Below, piece after piece: positions 1 to 11,238 of a stretch of 64,000 bases of DNA. Position 1 is the first letter of the stretch. The number at the start of each line of letters is the position of its first letter. The notes under the pieces are model-generated. The model was not told the DNA's origin, did no database searches, and saw nothing but the letters and a program-made list of their open reading frames with translations. Source of the stretch: Rugalucina vietnamica (taxonomy: Eukaryota; Mollusca; Bivalvia; Lucinida; Lucinidae); the NCBI GenBank assembly GCA_964017185.1, contig OZ024870.1, forward strand, positions 61,420,812 to 61,484,811, written 5' to 3'. A program made the position numbers and the translations under genes.

Positions 1-944
1 CACATGCATATATCCTACAATAATATATATAATTATATAATGGTTTATGCTCTTTATTTAATTTGTAAAGGTACCTTAGTGCACTTACATGTATATGAAG
101 ATATTCAAGCCCCACCCCATTGTGTTGTACATTAGAACAGCTCCAATTGACCAAGCTGCTGTTCCTCATTGCCAGCCCCCACCCCATTGTGTTGTACATT
201 AGAACAGCTCCAATTGACCAAGCTGCTGTTCCTCGTTGCCATCAGTCTCCGGGGCTGCGCTTTACTCCCTCGCCCCCTCCCGCCCCTCATCACCACTTCT
301 CGACACTTATGACACTCCATCATTTTTGTAGAAGTCCCATAAACCACAGCTGTTGTCTGGGACGTCAATTAGTTGTGTTTGAACCGCATCAACTAAACGT
401 ACTGATTTTAGCAAGGTGAAAACGAGTTTGCGGAACTAACAACACATCTTGCTTATGTTTGACATGGAATAATTTTTTACAGCGTTTGCATATTTTCTAT
501 TTATTTTCATGAGTGCATACCTGATAAATTTGTCTTTCAGTCTAGCCGATTTAATTTCTTGTGACACGCCGTGTGTACCAGTATTACGTCATTGATCGGG
601 TGTCATAAAATATCAGACTCGCTAAAAGCGACTTAAAATAGATGTGTAAATTACCTCAACTTCTTTTGTCGTGGATATTTATCAGATATTGTAATATTTT
701 GAAAAAAATGTTTTCGCTAATCGAAAGAGGAGTGAAAATGGATTATAACGCACCATAAACTTATTTTTTGTTCGTAAGGTAAGGCATGTTGAAAAGCGAC
801 TGAAAGTAGGAATTTGCTAAACTAACAACTTTGCTAAACTAACACTTTAACTGTACATGCAGCTTTATGTCATTACATGTTTGCCATAACCATTCACTGT
901 GGATGTGTTTCGATGCAAATAAAATCATTGTCATTGTCATTGTT
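1..944. other. Intergenic, no gene; small tandem duplication
   Basis: No exon-like reading is visible here. Positions 108-241 hold two head-to-tail copies of a 67 bp unit beginning GCCCCACCCCATTGTG, nearly identical, so the duplication is recent. Around 918-942 the sequence ends in AATAAAATCATTGTCATTGTCATTG, a short-word tail of the kind left by non-LTR retrotransposon 3' ends; the element body is not recognisable. Confidence 0.6.
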
Positions 945-1447
945 TACTAAAACGCACATGTGCATGCAAGTTCGACTGTGGGGTGCAATATCTAAATTAC
1001 AGTTTAATTTATTATAGTATTTAGTGTTAACAGCCCACTTAATTTATGTCATAATTACAAATCTTAACACGAAAATAGGAACCAGATACTTCCTTAATAA
1101 TTGTGATTTTCGTATGTAACAAAAGCATCTCTGATACAAAAATACGCACTTACCTTCTATACAAACAAACTGTATCCTGTCACTTATCTACAGTATGTTC
1201 GTCAGTAAAACGGTGTCAAGGCTATTTATCTTGAGATTATTATCATGACCTACAAAGCACTGGTTGCCGGTTTCATATCAACGCAAGACGTTTTAATTCT
1301 CTCGCTCGGTATTATCAAACGCTAACAGTCATTGACCCTATCTTCATCGGCTTCATCGGGTCATTTATCCACACATGATAGACCATGATATGCATTCCCT
1401 TTACCGGGACATGGGATTCACGACTTCGTTGCACACTCATCGATTTT
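945..1447 (+). repeat. Dispersed repeat, copy A of a family also at 17.4-18.3 kb
   Basis: This stretch aligns by eye along its length with 17415-18305 (shared anchors GCATGCAAGTT, AAATCTTAACACGAAA, CACTTACCTTCTATACAAAC, TTGCACACTCATCGATTT). Copy A lacks the SINE-like and MITE insertions present in the other copy, so it shows the uninterrupted form. The right end abuts the GATATC element, which inserted just after CATCGATTTTCTA. No coding potential was seen. Confidence 0.7.
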
Positions 1448-1462
1448 CTATGGGGTGCCGTT

Positions 1463-1912
1463 TTACTATAAAATCCCGATTTTTTGATATCAGAAATTCG
1501 ATTTTTTGATATCAAAAATTATTTTTTGATATCAGAAATTCGATTTTTTGATATCAGAAAATCGAATTTCTGATATCAAAAAATCGAATTTGTGATATCA
1601 AAAAATCAGGCTTATTTTTTGATATCAGAAAATCGAATTTTTGATAACACAAATTCGATTTTTTGATATCAGAAATTCGATTTTCTGCTATCAAAAAATA
1701 AGCCTGATTTTTTGATATCACAAATTCGATTATTTGATATCAAAAATTCGAATTTTTGATATCACAAAATCGAATTTATGATATCAAAAAATCAGGTTGT
1801 TTTTTGATATCAGAAAATCGAATTTCTGATATCAAAAAATCGAATTTCTGATATCAAAAAATGGAGAGTATTTTTGATATCAAAAATTCGATTTTGTGAT
1901 ATCAAAAATTCC
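1463..1912. repeat. Subterminal GATATC repeat block, left
   Basis: There are over twenty GATATC hexamers in about 450 bp, spaced 15-25 bp and joined by AAATTCGA/TCGATTTT spacers in both orientations, so almost any two neighbouring units can pair. It mirrors 3158-3552. Such dense subterminal motifs often bind transposase; that role here is inference. Confidence 0.8.
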
Positions 1913-2225
1913 TTTAGGCCTTCCTTTGCTGAGAAAAAATGATAGATCCCTCAAATTATTTATAGGCTTGCATGGGCTGAGCTCAGGTGTTTAACTATGA
2001 TCACTATAGTTTTCGCGAAAATCTACTTGAAATCCGCTGTGTATGTTCAGTAAAATAACCGATAAATTGCGCGGCATGGTCAGACTTGAAACATGCGCAG
2101 CAGAATATACACGGTTTCCCATGCGTTTCTTTATTGAAATGGGCCGGAATGTGCCTATAATTATTGGACACTCGTATGTATCGTGGGGTACTTTTCTTTT
2201 CTTTCGTGAAGGCAGAACAGAATAA

Positions 2226-2440
2226 GAGCCGCCGCATGAGGAAACTAACAGAAAACAAAGGCGCAGGATCAGCTTCGCAGTAACCGCGTATCTGATCAGC
2301 GCCTTTGTTTTCGCTACACGGATAGTACATCATCAGTTTCAATACTTTCTAGATCTGACATTCCAAGTTTCTAGCATGCTTTTTTGGCTGTACAGGATTT
2401 GGTCGGAACTGAAATTGTTGTTTTTCTCACGCACAGACTC
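2226..2440 (+). mobile_element. Palindrome-core MITE (235 bp family), diverged copy 1
   Basis: Begins GAGCCGCCGCATGAG and ends near CTCACGCACAGACTC. The centre carries the family palindrome around CAGCTTCGCAGTAACCGCG, flanked by AAACAAAGGCGC and GCGCCTTTGTTTT. It is the most diverged of six copies in the window and is nested inside the GATATC element. Confidence 0.75.
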
Positions 2441-2974
2441 ATATGTTTAATATTATAAAGATAAAGATAATTATTGTTATTATTAGCCTGATATAAGTAC
2501 CATACAAGTGTGTGCTGCGGCGTACGATGGAGGTCTAGCTGACATCAATTGCCTATGCTTGGGTCCCTGATGACTACCGTCACGTTGACAACCCCTGATA
2601 TGAGGTCTGGTCATGTAGTTTTGATCGAAGAAACGTTGAATCAGCGTTAACATTCTAACAATTATTCCCCCTCCACCTTCTTCTGTCATCCGTAACCCAA
2701 TGCGCAACTGCAGGAGGTTAATTTTATGTTAAAATGAAACACATCTGATACTTGTATTTTTATGCATATGAAATACTACACATTTACACAGCAGTAAGGT
2801 CATTCCGATAATTAGGTCCATCCGATAAAGGAACCACGTGGATGCCACGAGGTGCGACTGGTACATCTAGCGTTTCGCAAACGCTAAACGGTCAAACAGT
2901 CAAACTATGGGACAGGTAGTTGAGCGAGTTGCCTTTCATTAGTGAGGATGAACATTTATCACCGACATAAAATG

Positions 2975-3065
2975 CCTTTACGGCCGATCGGAAATCGAAC
3001 AGCCAACCTCTCGGTTGCAAAGCGAAAAAGCTATCTACTTGACTAGCGTGACAATAGCTACCACC
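2975..3065 (-). repeat. tRNA-like SINE head, remnant
   Basis: On the minus strand an A-box-like TAGTCAAGTAGATAGC is followed about 35 nt later by a B-box-like GGCTGTTCGATTTCC, the internal Pol III promoter layout of tRNA-derived SINEs. The body has no clear tail. It lies within the GATATC element, and expression is unlikely. Confidence 0.4.
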
Positions 3066-3157
3066 CGAACTAACCCATAAACTGTTTATTTTACATGGGA
3101 AACTACTCTAATTGTTTCTTGTTAGGGAGCCATCATTTCTTAGAAGGAAAATTTTCC

Positions 3158-3552
3158 AGATTTTTTTATATCAAAAAATCGAATTTTTGATATCAAATAA
3201 TCGCTTTGATTTTTTGATATCAGAAAATCGAATTTTTGATATCAGAAAATCGAATTTTTGATATCAAGAAATCGCTTTGATTTTTTGATATCAGAAATTC
3301 GATTTTTTGATATTAGAAAATCGAATTTTTGATATCAGAAAATCGAATTTTTGATATCAAGAAATCGCTTTGATTTTTTGATATCAGAAATTCGAATTTT
3401 TGATATCAGAAAATAGAATTTTTGATATCAGAAAATAGAATTTTTGATATCAAGAAATCGCTTTGATTTTTTGATATCAGAAATTCGATTTTTTGATATC
3501 AGAAATTCGATTTTTTGATATCAAAAATTCTATTTTGTGATATCAAAAATAC
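3158..3552. repeat. Subterminal GATATC repeat block, right
   Basis: Units TTTTTGATATCAGAAAATCG repeat with a higher-order period of about 100 bp (a TCGCTTTGATTTTTTGATATC junction recurs four times), unlike the left block. This suggests local tandem amplification after the two ends diverged. Confidence 0.75.
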
Positions 3553-3836
3553 TGATTTTATAGTAAAACGGCGCCTCATAATTTTCATCATATATGTATG
3601 AAATGAACGAGTTCCGACAAAAATAACAAAATGACGTGTCCGTAAATATATATAAAATATTCATATAAGCATCATTTCAACGTATTTCCGTATGTTGGCT
3701 GTTTAGACTATCATGCATTCTGAAATTCTGAATTAGTTTACAAATTGTATTGTTTTTATCACCTGATTCTTTAACTGCATAACGCAAACAGTTCATTAAT
3801 ATGCTGTAGATGTATTTAATGTACTATATCAATATT

Positions 3837-3962
3837 TTATTGCTCTGATTTCGGTATTTCTCTTCCTATGGCTCCTATGGCTCTTTCTGATTTGACGTTA
3901 TGGAACCATTTTCCATCCATAGTGGTAAAATCTTGACAGTCAAGTATAGCTGAATCCGGAAC
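3837..3962 (-). CDS. Alternative or duplicate last exon of the PhyH-family gene
   Basis: The minus strand reads an intact 41-residue terminal exon after a good acceptor (TTCTATCCATTGTAG|GTTCCGG). It begins [20 protein letters not shown] and ends IPKSEQ-stop. It is clearly homologous to the terminal exon at 6431-6562 ([20 protein letters not shown]) and has the same entry phase, so exon 8 could be spliced to either one. Downstream tails differ. Either this is the genuine 3' end and 6431-6562 is the alternative, or one is a duplicated spare; transcripts would decide. Confidence 0.65.
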   Translation of the reverse strand, partial: VPDSAILDCQDFTTMDGKWFHNVKSERAIGAIGREIPKSEQ

Positions 3963-4134
3963 CTACAATGGATAGAAAAATGTCTAAATCATTCACGTGT
4001 CTTTTCGGTGAATAATTATTATAATTGATTTTCTTCGAATGGATACGTTTCAAGTTTAAATACTCGTTTTCAGCATATACCTTGGTATTTGTAAGAATGA
4101 CACAATGACGAAAATGAAGGAATTAATGTTCATT

Positions 4135-4253
4135 TTATTGATCTGATTTCGGTATTTCTTTACCTGAAGCTCCCTCTGATTTGAAGTCACGAAATCACTT
4201 TCCATCCATACTGGTAAAATCTTAATTGGCATTCAAGTATAGCCGTCCAAGAC
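4135..4253 (-). pseudogene. Broken copy of the PhyH last exon
   Basis: A third version of the terminal exon. The motif DFTSMDGK is readable and the tail ends KEIPKSDQ-stop, but the TGG codon after DGK is now TGA, a small insertion shifts the frame near the front, and the acceptor AG is CG (TATCCATTGCCG|GTCTTGG). A hairpin MITE begins 16 bp upstream of the dead acceptor. The copy most resembles 3837-3962, so it probably arose by tandem duplication of that exon and then decayed. Confidence 0.7.
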
Positions 4254-4268
4254 CGGCAATGGATACAA

Positions 4269-4547
4269 CATCAGGAAAACATGTCCGTGAAATGTATACC
4301 CCCTTGAACCCCAGTTTTGTATAGTAAAACTGGGGTATGCAGGGGTATACCTATTTTTCTTATTTTTGCTCCAAAACATAGATTGTGGGAACTCGTTAGA
4401 ACCGCCTCAGCGAGGCGGTTCTAACGTGTACCCACAATCTATGTTTTGAGCAAAAATAAGAAAAACACCAAAAATTTTCCACTGAAAATTTTCATTTTTT
4501 ACAACTTTAAAAATCACTGTATACTGCATTGGCATGTTTTTGTAATG
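4269..4547 (+). mobile_element. Hairpin MITE (275 bp family), copy A
   Basis: Imperfect terminal inverted repeats CATCAGGAAAACATG and (reverse complement of the end) CATTACAAAAACATG. Inside lie a small hairpin around ACTGGGGT (about 4310-4336) and a long near-perfect hairpin at about 4353-4465, with arms TTCTTATTTTTGCTCCAAAA... meeting at GCCTCAGCGAGGC. AA flanks both sides. Copies B-F share this order. Confidence 0.85.
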
Positions 4548-4604
4548 AAATGGTTCCATGAACTTCGCTTAGCGGAATGGTCAGTGGAAGTGACTCTCTT
4601 CAAT

Positions 4605-4865
4605 TTAAATTAAAGACGCCTCACTGTACTTCGACTAATCATTTGCATAAAATTTCCTTAAAATTGAGCGAATGTTTAAAATAAACATTTTATCGTGTAC
4701 CTCAACGCAATAAACAATATTTATGCACAAAGATCCATAAAGAATTGTTCGCTGGTTTGTATGCTACAGCTGTTTTCACAGACGTCATCGATACGTAAGA
4801 AAACCTTCAAGTGGTTACAATAAAAAGTTTTTGTAAAAACAAACCATCCCTGGTGATAGCTAACA
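4605..4865 (+). repeat. Dispersed repeat, inverted relative to 15.3-15.57 kb
   Basis: The segment from GACGCCTCACTGTAC to GATAGCTAACAAC matches the reverse complement of about 15310-15570 with frequent substitutions (shared words AAAGATCCATAAAGA, CAGACGTCATCGA, ACGTAAGAAAACCTT). No reading frame is conserved, so it is an old non-coding repeat. Confidence 0.65.
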
Positions 4866-5409
4866 ACATACAGTACAAGAAACATCTTTAAAAAAGATAA
4901 TTGTCGAAGATTAATATCTGTTCTGCAATAGGGTACAAAATGCAGGAGAGAGAGACAGACAGTATGACTCTTGCAGAGCCAACTAAAGAGATGACTGAGA
5001 GATGTCCTTACGGCGAGAGTCCTTAAGAGTCGCTGGACCGAAACGACTCGTTCTGTTGAGCAGAGCCTTTGATCCGAACACGCCTATATTTAATGGAGAA
5101 AATCCGAACGCATCTTATCTACGATGGCCTGCATGAATCATAAAATTTCAAAATCCACAGATTTTAGATTTTAATTTTTCTTTGCAAAAGTTTTCGTAAC
5201 ACAAAAAGCGATTAAAATGAGTAACAATAAGGACAATGATGGTTTGTTATAGTAAAAAACATCATCTTAAAGTACTTTTTAAAGAGATGCAGTTTAATTG
5301 TTGCCTTTTTTCATCTTCCATATGGGAAAAACCCGGATACAGGTCAAAAATGATCTGAGATGTCTTCGACAAACAAGAAAAGAGCGAAATGAAAACGGAA
5401 GTTTTCTTT
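4866..5409. other. Nothing recognised
   Basis: AT-rich sequence downstream of the PhyH-family gene's terminal exon at 6431-6562. No splice-bounded exon, RNA gene or clear repeat family is seen, apart from the edges of the flanking repeats. Confidence 0.5.
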
Positions 5410-5655
5410 CAAGGCGCTAGCGTTCTTTGCTGACATCAAGCGTAAGTGTTCAAAATACATCTAGACATTCGATTACAGCGTCAAAAGTATTTGGTAATTT
5501 TTACGTAAGTCTATGCCTACTCATTTTGTGCAAAAACTTTTGAATTCGTTACATTTCACTCGCAAAATAAATAAATAAATAAATAAATAAATTAATTTTT
5601 TCTTGATAAATGTAAAAGTGACGTAATTACCATGGTTTTAGTGCAAATCTCGAAT
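5410..5655 (+). repeat. Dispersed repeat, inverted relative to 12.26-12.47 kb
   Basis: The stretch from GCGCTAGCGTTCTTTGCTGAC to GTGACGTAATTACCATGGTTTTA matches the reverse complement of 12260-12470. A (AAAT)n run at 5567-5592 interrupts it. Non-coding. Confidence 0.65.
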
Positions 5656-6332
5656 CCAATAAACAATGAATAGGTAACCATATGGTACATGTATATATGT
5701 GGTATTTATTGGAAATGTGTGGTCTCGGCTAGGTTGTCAAAGCTGTAATTTATAAAGTTTAAAAGTTTATAATTCCGTTATTTGAGCAAATATCCAAGAT
5801 ATTTTTTCATACAGCAATAGCTAACTTAATCATATATATGTTAATATATTAACTTTAAGGCGGTATCATTTTATTTCTGGAGAAATCAACAAATGTTACA
5901 CAAATTGTCTAGAAAAAATAGGTATCCAATTTCATTGTTTTTAGGCTTTTTGATAGAAAATCAACAGATTTTGGTAAAAATGAAGGGGAAAACTCTATTT
6001 TCATTCATACTTAATTAAAGATTTAACCAAATTAAGCATGATGAAAAACATTTTTTGAGCCTTAGCCGTCACTTAAACTCAGTTTAGACCATCCCAATGC
6101 GTTTTGTGATACTTAAAATCAAGCAGAAACAGCATAAATTGACATTTGCCTCAGTATCATATCCGAGTTATATTGGAACCGAGCATATTAAATCCGAGGT
6201 GCAAATCGAAGCCAACCAATAACATTTGCTTGGATTTCGGTGTTTCTCATCTCAAGTTTCCAGAAATAATGTTGTATCTGAAGAATATTTTTCCGCATAC
6301 TGTGGCTAAATTACAGGATTTGTTAATTTTTG

Positions 6333-6333
<1 letters not shown>

Positions 6334-6361
<28 letters not shown>
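6334..6361 (+). repeat. Poly(A) run
   Basis: An uninterrupted run of about 28 A residues with no retrotransposon body recognised upstream. Confidence 0.9.
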
Positions 6362-6363
<2 letters not shown>

Positions 6364-6430
6364 AAACATAACCAACCTAGTTTGATACGAACTGATATGC
6401 TTGTGAATTATTAGTTTCAGCTCTGTATAT

Positions 6431-9400
6431 TCAAGTTAAGCAGAGACAGCCGGACAGCGGTACAACGCGGCGTAGGCTAGCAGGCTCCTGTGTTACATCG
6501 CGAAACCACTTTCCATCCATTGTTGTAAAATCATGGCATGATAGAATTGCAGAGTCATCAACCTAAAACCAAACGATTCTCAGAACACCTTGCTCGACAG
6601 TTACCTTTTACCGGGTGGTCATAATCATGTAAAATGCTCGCCGAGAATTAAAAATGAGTTAATGAAAATTTTCCTGAACTTTGAAGGTGGGTTAGATTAT
6701 TGTTTACTTATTTCTTAGCAAAGATCACTGCTCAAACAGTGTTGTGGCTACTATGGTTTTGTAACGTATTATTTGGAGGGTGGCGTTTGATTACAAGATT
6801 TCAAGGTTGACTAAGGTTGTGGCTACTAAGCTTTTGGGTGAATTTACCAGGGAGGTTTATGTTTGATTACAGGGATGTGGCTACTAACCTTTTGCAAGGG
6901 CGTATAATTTGGATGGTGATGTTTCATCACTGGGTCGTTGTCAGCCCTGTTATAGGCACAAAGGAAGGCCCATCTCCTGGCTGTGCTCATGTTGGCACTG
7001 CTACAGTGTAGTAAATTGCAATGGAAGAATAAAGCATCTCCTGGAATAAAACATGTAGTTCTATGATGCGTTAGCACATAAAAGCGAACTGATCAGAGCG
7101 TTTGCTGTTAACTACCCTAGTTTGTTATAAATAATAATTATTATATTGGCTGATTCATTTAGTTAGTGTGCTATACATGGTCTGCCTGCCAGTTAACTGT
7201 TATGACACTTCATTACGAAAACTTGCCCATGCAATAAACAAATATTTTTTAGCTGTAAAAATTGAAAATTTTCAGCAAAATGTTTTTGACAATTTTCTTA
7301 TTTTTTGGTCAAAACATAGATTGTGGGTACACGTTAGAACCGCCTAACGAGTACCCACAATCTATGTTTTGGAGCAAAAATAAGAAAATTAGGTATACCC
7401 CTGCATACCCCAGTTTTGCTATATAAAACTGGGGTTCAAGGGCGTATACATTACACGGATATGTTTTCCTGATGTTATGGTTTTGCTATAGTTATTTTGT
7501 TCAGATAGTTCAGTTATTATGCTCAGTTTCTGGTCATTGTTTGTTAATCAAACTCTTTATAGTTGTGTGGTTTATTGTATGGTTGTAGAAAATCATAGTT
7601 TTGATGGCGAACAAAGTAGGCAATGCATTCAACAACACCGATATACGGAAATGTACTTTAGTTGATGTATGTGGAATTAGTTTACCTGGTTCCATTTCTA
7701 CAAAATGTAGAGGACAAACTTTAGCTATCTCATCTACTCTCTTCATATCAGCTCCTGTCTGACCCGCAGTAACGACATGATCTATTCTACCACACTTGTG
7801 GGAACCTTTCAATACCTAGAATGGTAAGATCTAATGAGATTAAAATTATTAAAATACAAAGAATAAGACTATCAGATGTAATATGCAAGACGAAAGGAGG
7901 TATTTGTATTGTATTGAGGTTGATAGTCCCAGTCTACAATTTTTCAGTCATGTCGGGACGGAGCCAACGCTTCCTGGGTAGGAGTTAATGTGTCTTGCTC
8001 AAGGACACAACACGGTGCCGATTGTGGGGATCAAACCCAGGACTTCTCGATTCGGACTCCGATGCTCTATCACTACAACACCGCGCTCTCGAAAGGAAGT
8101 ATGGTTGCTATTTCTTTAACTATGTTCTCTCTGAGGTGTATAATGTTCTTCAGTCCCACTTATCCGATTGCGTCTGTCGATGACACTAGCCACTGTTCTT
8201 CTCAAATGGTATGATATTCTGACTCGATTTTACCATTCTCCTACTTCTAATTAAATTTCCTTTTCAGGCCAAATAAAGAGTATAGTTGTCAGAGATAACC
8301 AGTATTTAATCAGTATAGAAATTATTTGACATATTTCTAGAAGGAGGAAAATGATAAAATGGTGTTAATAAAGGGGATGAACGTGTCAGACTTAGACAAT
8401 AACATACGGAATAAAATGAAAGAGAATGCCATCATATTAAACGCATCTTACTTGGAGACAACTATTATCCTTGGTACATTTATCAACTGCAATGAAAACA
8501 GTCATCATGTCAGGGAATAAACAACCATTGTTGTACCAGTATCTGCAAAGATTTAGTTTATTCATAATACATTTAGAGTATGTATTTTCAATATCCAGGC
8601 GAAAAGGATAAGGTAATGTAAGAAGACTGAATCAAATTAAATCAGGACCAGGCCAGAGCTAGTACATGTACATGTAGGTTGTCTACTGTCAGAAATTTTC
8701 CTTCTAACCCTAGCAACACCCTAGTTTATGGTGGTGACATAATCATATCTATGATATTTGGCTTTAATTCTACAAATGCAGCAATACTATTTGTGTATCT
8801 GATATATAATAAAGAATCAAATGGAGATGAAATGAATATTTAGATTTTATTTGACCCATTCGGATATTATCAGTATTTCGGGATATTTGGATCGACATAA
8901 ACGTACCCGTAATCCTGATGCCATATATGTTTTCCACCAATTTTAGCTGGTTTCTTCATCAACTTGGTATGATAGTGGTAAACCTCACCACCTAACAGCT
9001 GAATACAAAATCTAGAATGATCACTTAGATTGATGTTGAATAGTGTGCAAACATATTCAACATATTCAATTTATTTTTATATGCATCGTCTATACGTTAA
9101 AAGATTTTTTTGTATCTCACTTTAGCGGCAATAATAAATGGTTACATGTTGAAGGTAGTCCCCATACCATGTCACGAGAGAGGAGCGAGGTCACGAAGTG
9201 TATCGGAGTGCAGGTTAGCCAGCTGATCTAAGTGAATGCATGCTCTACAGAAATAAGTATATTTAGTATTTAATAACTTGGCAATGGTCTGTCTGCCTGC
9301 CTGCCTGTCTGATTGTCTGTTATAAATACAGTCATGATATACGATTTACTGTCACATTAGTATTAATTTTAATGGTAATGAGCACTGTGAAATGCAGAAC

Positions 9401-10678
9401 CGACTTGAGGTTCCTATATATAATAATGTTCACTAAGCGGTAAAACACTTTTTTTTTTAAATAATTATTTTGCAACAATGATATTTCTTACAAAATTGTA
9501 ATGTTGAATTAATGTGACTGTTTTTAAACATTTTTCCAGTACCTGCTCACATGATCCAGCAACTTTCTCGCATCTACCGACCATTCCTGTCACATCAACC
9601 CCGGGATGATTCCACAGTATCATATGGGCTTCTTTTCCCTCTCCATCTGCTACCTGAAAATATAGGGTAGATTTGATTTATATTCAGGTAAAACGCCAAA
9701 GATACAATTCCTTTATAAATAACCACTGGGACTGTGACATTAGTCTCTGTTTTTGACCTTGAGGATGCACTCACCAAACACTGACTCGTGAAAAGAGGAA
9801 TTCTGATAAACAGGGACCTCTCTCCTTTATTGAATTGGCTAGAAAAATGTAAATTAATAATAAAACTTATAAAAGTAAATGAAAACATTTGTATTGACAT
9901 TAACAACAGATTTTCATGTAGGAGAACAAAATAGCCTTCATATACGTATATTTTCATAATTTATTACAAAATGCAATAACTTACTCCGAATGTATGTTCA
10001 GCAAACATGCCAGTATTAAGTGCATTTTCAATGTGTTTCACCTCTTCGTTGCTTAGTAATCCTCTGAAAGAAATAAACATGTAAAGCATCTTTCATTTAT
10101 CATCACTGCTACGTTTTTGTCTGTGTCAACTAATGTTTCACAGCACCCAGGGGAGATGCGCATCCAAACAAAGTCAAGCTCAATTTGATTAATTCTTCAA
10201 CGGGTGCTAAAAGTGTCACGCTCAGTACAGCCACTAAGGTATCTTACGTAGTCTCTGTTTAGGGAACATAGACAAATGTTTACCTGACCAGTATAAAACC
10301 ATCTTCATTATAATCTTTTTTCATCTCATCCGTTATTTTGAACTCGCCTTTGACAAATTTGTAATCTGAAAAAAAAGGTAAATTGATTAGCATTTCTGCA
10401 TTTTCTCCGAAATTACCGAGAATGTTTAATTGCAAATGCAAATGTCACGAATCTTACCACAACAGTCTCAGTTTGATTTTACATGCATATATTAGCATGC
10501 AAACTTTGCTTTGCTCCTATCAATATTTCCTGGATATGGTCTAGTATACAGCTCCGTTGCATAAGTTTAGTACATACCGATTTGTTTCATAAGTAATGGC
10601 ATAGCAGTACCCGTACTTGAAGCTTGGCCAAATTTTATTGCGTGCTTGCAGATTTGAACGGATTTCACTAAGTCAATC
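6431..10678 (-). CDS. Phytanoyl-CoA dioxygenase (PhyH) family protein, nine exons, 5' end missing
   Basis: A predicted Fe(II)/2-oxoglutarate-dependent oxygenase. Minus-strand exons with GT/AG borders that join in phase: 10678-10578, 10365-10284, 10063-9985, 9653-9543, 8998-8907, 8542-8452, 7815-7686, 7040-6889, 6562-6431 (970 nt, about 322 residues). The family metal triad is visible: HxD as WHQDYGYWYNNG across exons 5-6, and the distal His in [11 protein letters not shown] (exon 8). [10 protein letters not shown] follows, with an Arg suited to bind 2-oxoglutarate. [13 protein letters not shown] and [13 protein letters not shown] are also typical of the family. Exon 1 enters mid-codon, so at least one upstream exon with the start is unseen; none was found up to 16 kb. 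Substrate unknown. Two further versions of the last exon lie downstream. Confidence 0.9.
7211..7474 (-). mobile_element. Hairpin MITE (275 bp family), copy B
   Basis: Reverse orientation, CATTACGAAAACTTGCCC to TTTTCCTGATG, flanked by TT on both sides. The long hairpin has lost part of its loop (GAACCGCC|TAACGAG), leaving shorter arms. It sits in the intron between PhyH exons 7 and 8. Confidence 0.85.
7918..8092 (-). mobile_element. tRNA-derived SINE
   Basis: The minus strand starts GAGCGCGGTGTTGTAGTGATAGAGC (A box TAGTGATAGAGC), followed by B box GGGTTTGATCCCC. Next comes a core segment CCTTGAGCAAGACACATTAA, widespread in animal SINEs, and the element ends near GACTATCAACC. It lies in the intron between PhyH exons 6 and 7. 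Confidence 0.7.
9291..9325 (+). repeat. CTGYCTG-type microsatellite
   Basis: Imperfect CTGTCTGCCTGCCTGCCTGTCTG tandem in the intron between PhyH exons 4 and 5. Confidence 0.8.
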
Positions 10679-11042
10679 CTGATACATAGAATTATTCACA
10701 GATTGAAAAAATTTAGATTTTGATCGATTTATAAATAGATGATAACACAAAATATGATAAACGAAATAACATAACTTCTGTGACACAAATATCAATGTCA
10801 ACATTGATTTCTCACATTACAGGACAGTTTGAACTAAAAATTTATTATTCCAATAAAATGACAAAGCGTTATTATTTTTTTTTTTATTTTTTTTAATTGT
10901 TGACTGGGACGTTAAGCCTCAACACAAACAAACACATTTAGTATTTTTATTTTAATTTGTCTGCAGTCCTGCGATTCAGGCATGTTCCGAACAATATTGA
11001 CATGAATGGATTGTACGTAACCTTATTTTATGAAAAACTAAG

Positions 11043-11063
11043 ATTTTTTTTTTTTTTTTTTTG

Positions 11064-11099
<36 letters not shown>

Positions 11100-11121
11100 A
11101 AAAAAAAAAAAAAAAAAAAAA
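11043..11121. repeat. Poly(T)/poly(A) junction
   Basis: About 20 T, then GA-rich sequence and over 50 A with single C interruptions. The two homopolymers are inverted around TTGAAAA. It could be two opposed retrotransposon tails or slippage; assembly length here is unreliable. Confidence 0.8.
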
Positions 11122-11238
11122 CGAAGAAATTTACTGACCCAAACGCTGAAGTAAGAGCGATCATAGATAATTTTGATTTTATTCATTGACTGCTTATCAC
11201 TATTATCAGTTTGAAACAGACACTATTCTTAATCTTAA

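Larger units (their letters stand above)
1451..3578. mobile_element. 2.1 kb TIR element with GATATC-packed ends, TA target site
   Basis: The termini are inverted repeats: the left end reads TGGGGTGCCGTTTTACTATA and the right end, reverse complemented, TGAGGCGCCGTTTTACTATA. The dinucleotide TA lies directly outside both ends (1449-1450 and 3579-3580), as in Tc1/mariner-type insertion. Inside each end is a block (about 1463-1912 and 3158-3552) built from short units of the form TTTTTGATATCAGAAAATCG in alternating orientation. The middle holds a palindromic MITE and a tRNA-like remnant and has no transposase reading, so the element is non-autonomous. Superfamily assignment is inference from the TA site only. 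Confidence 0.75.
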
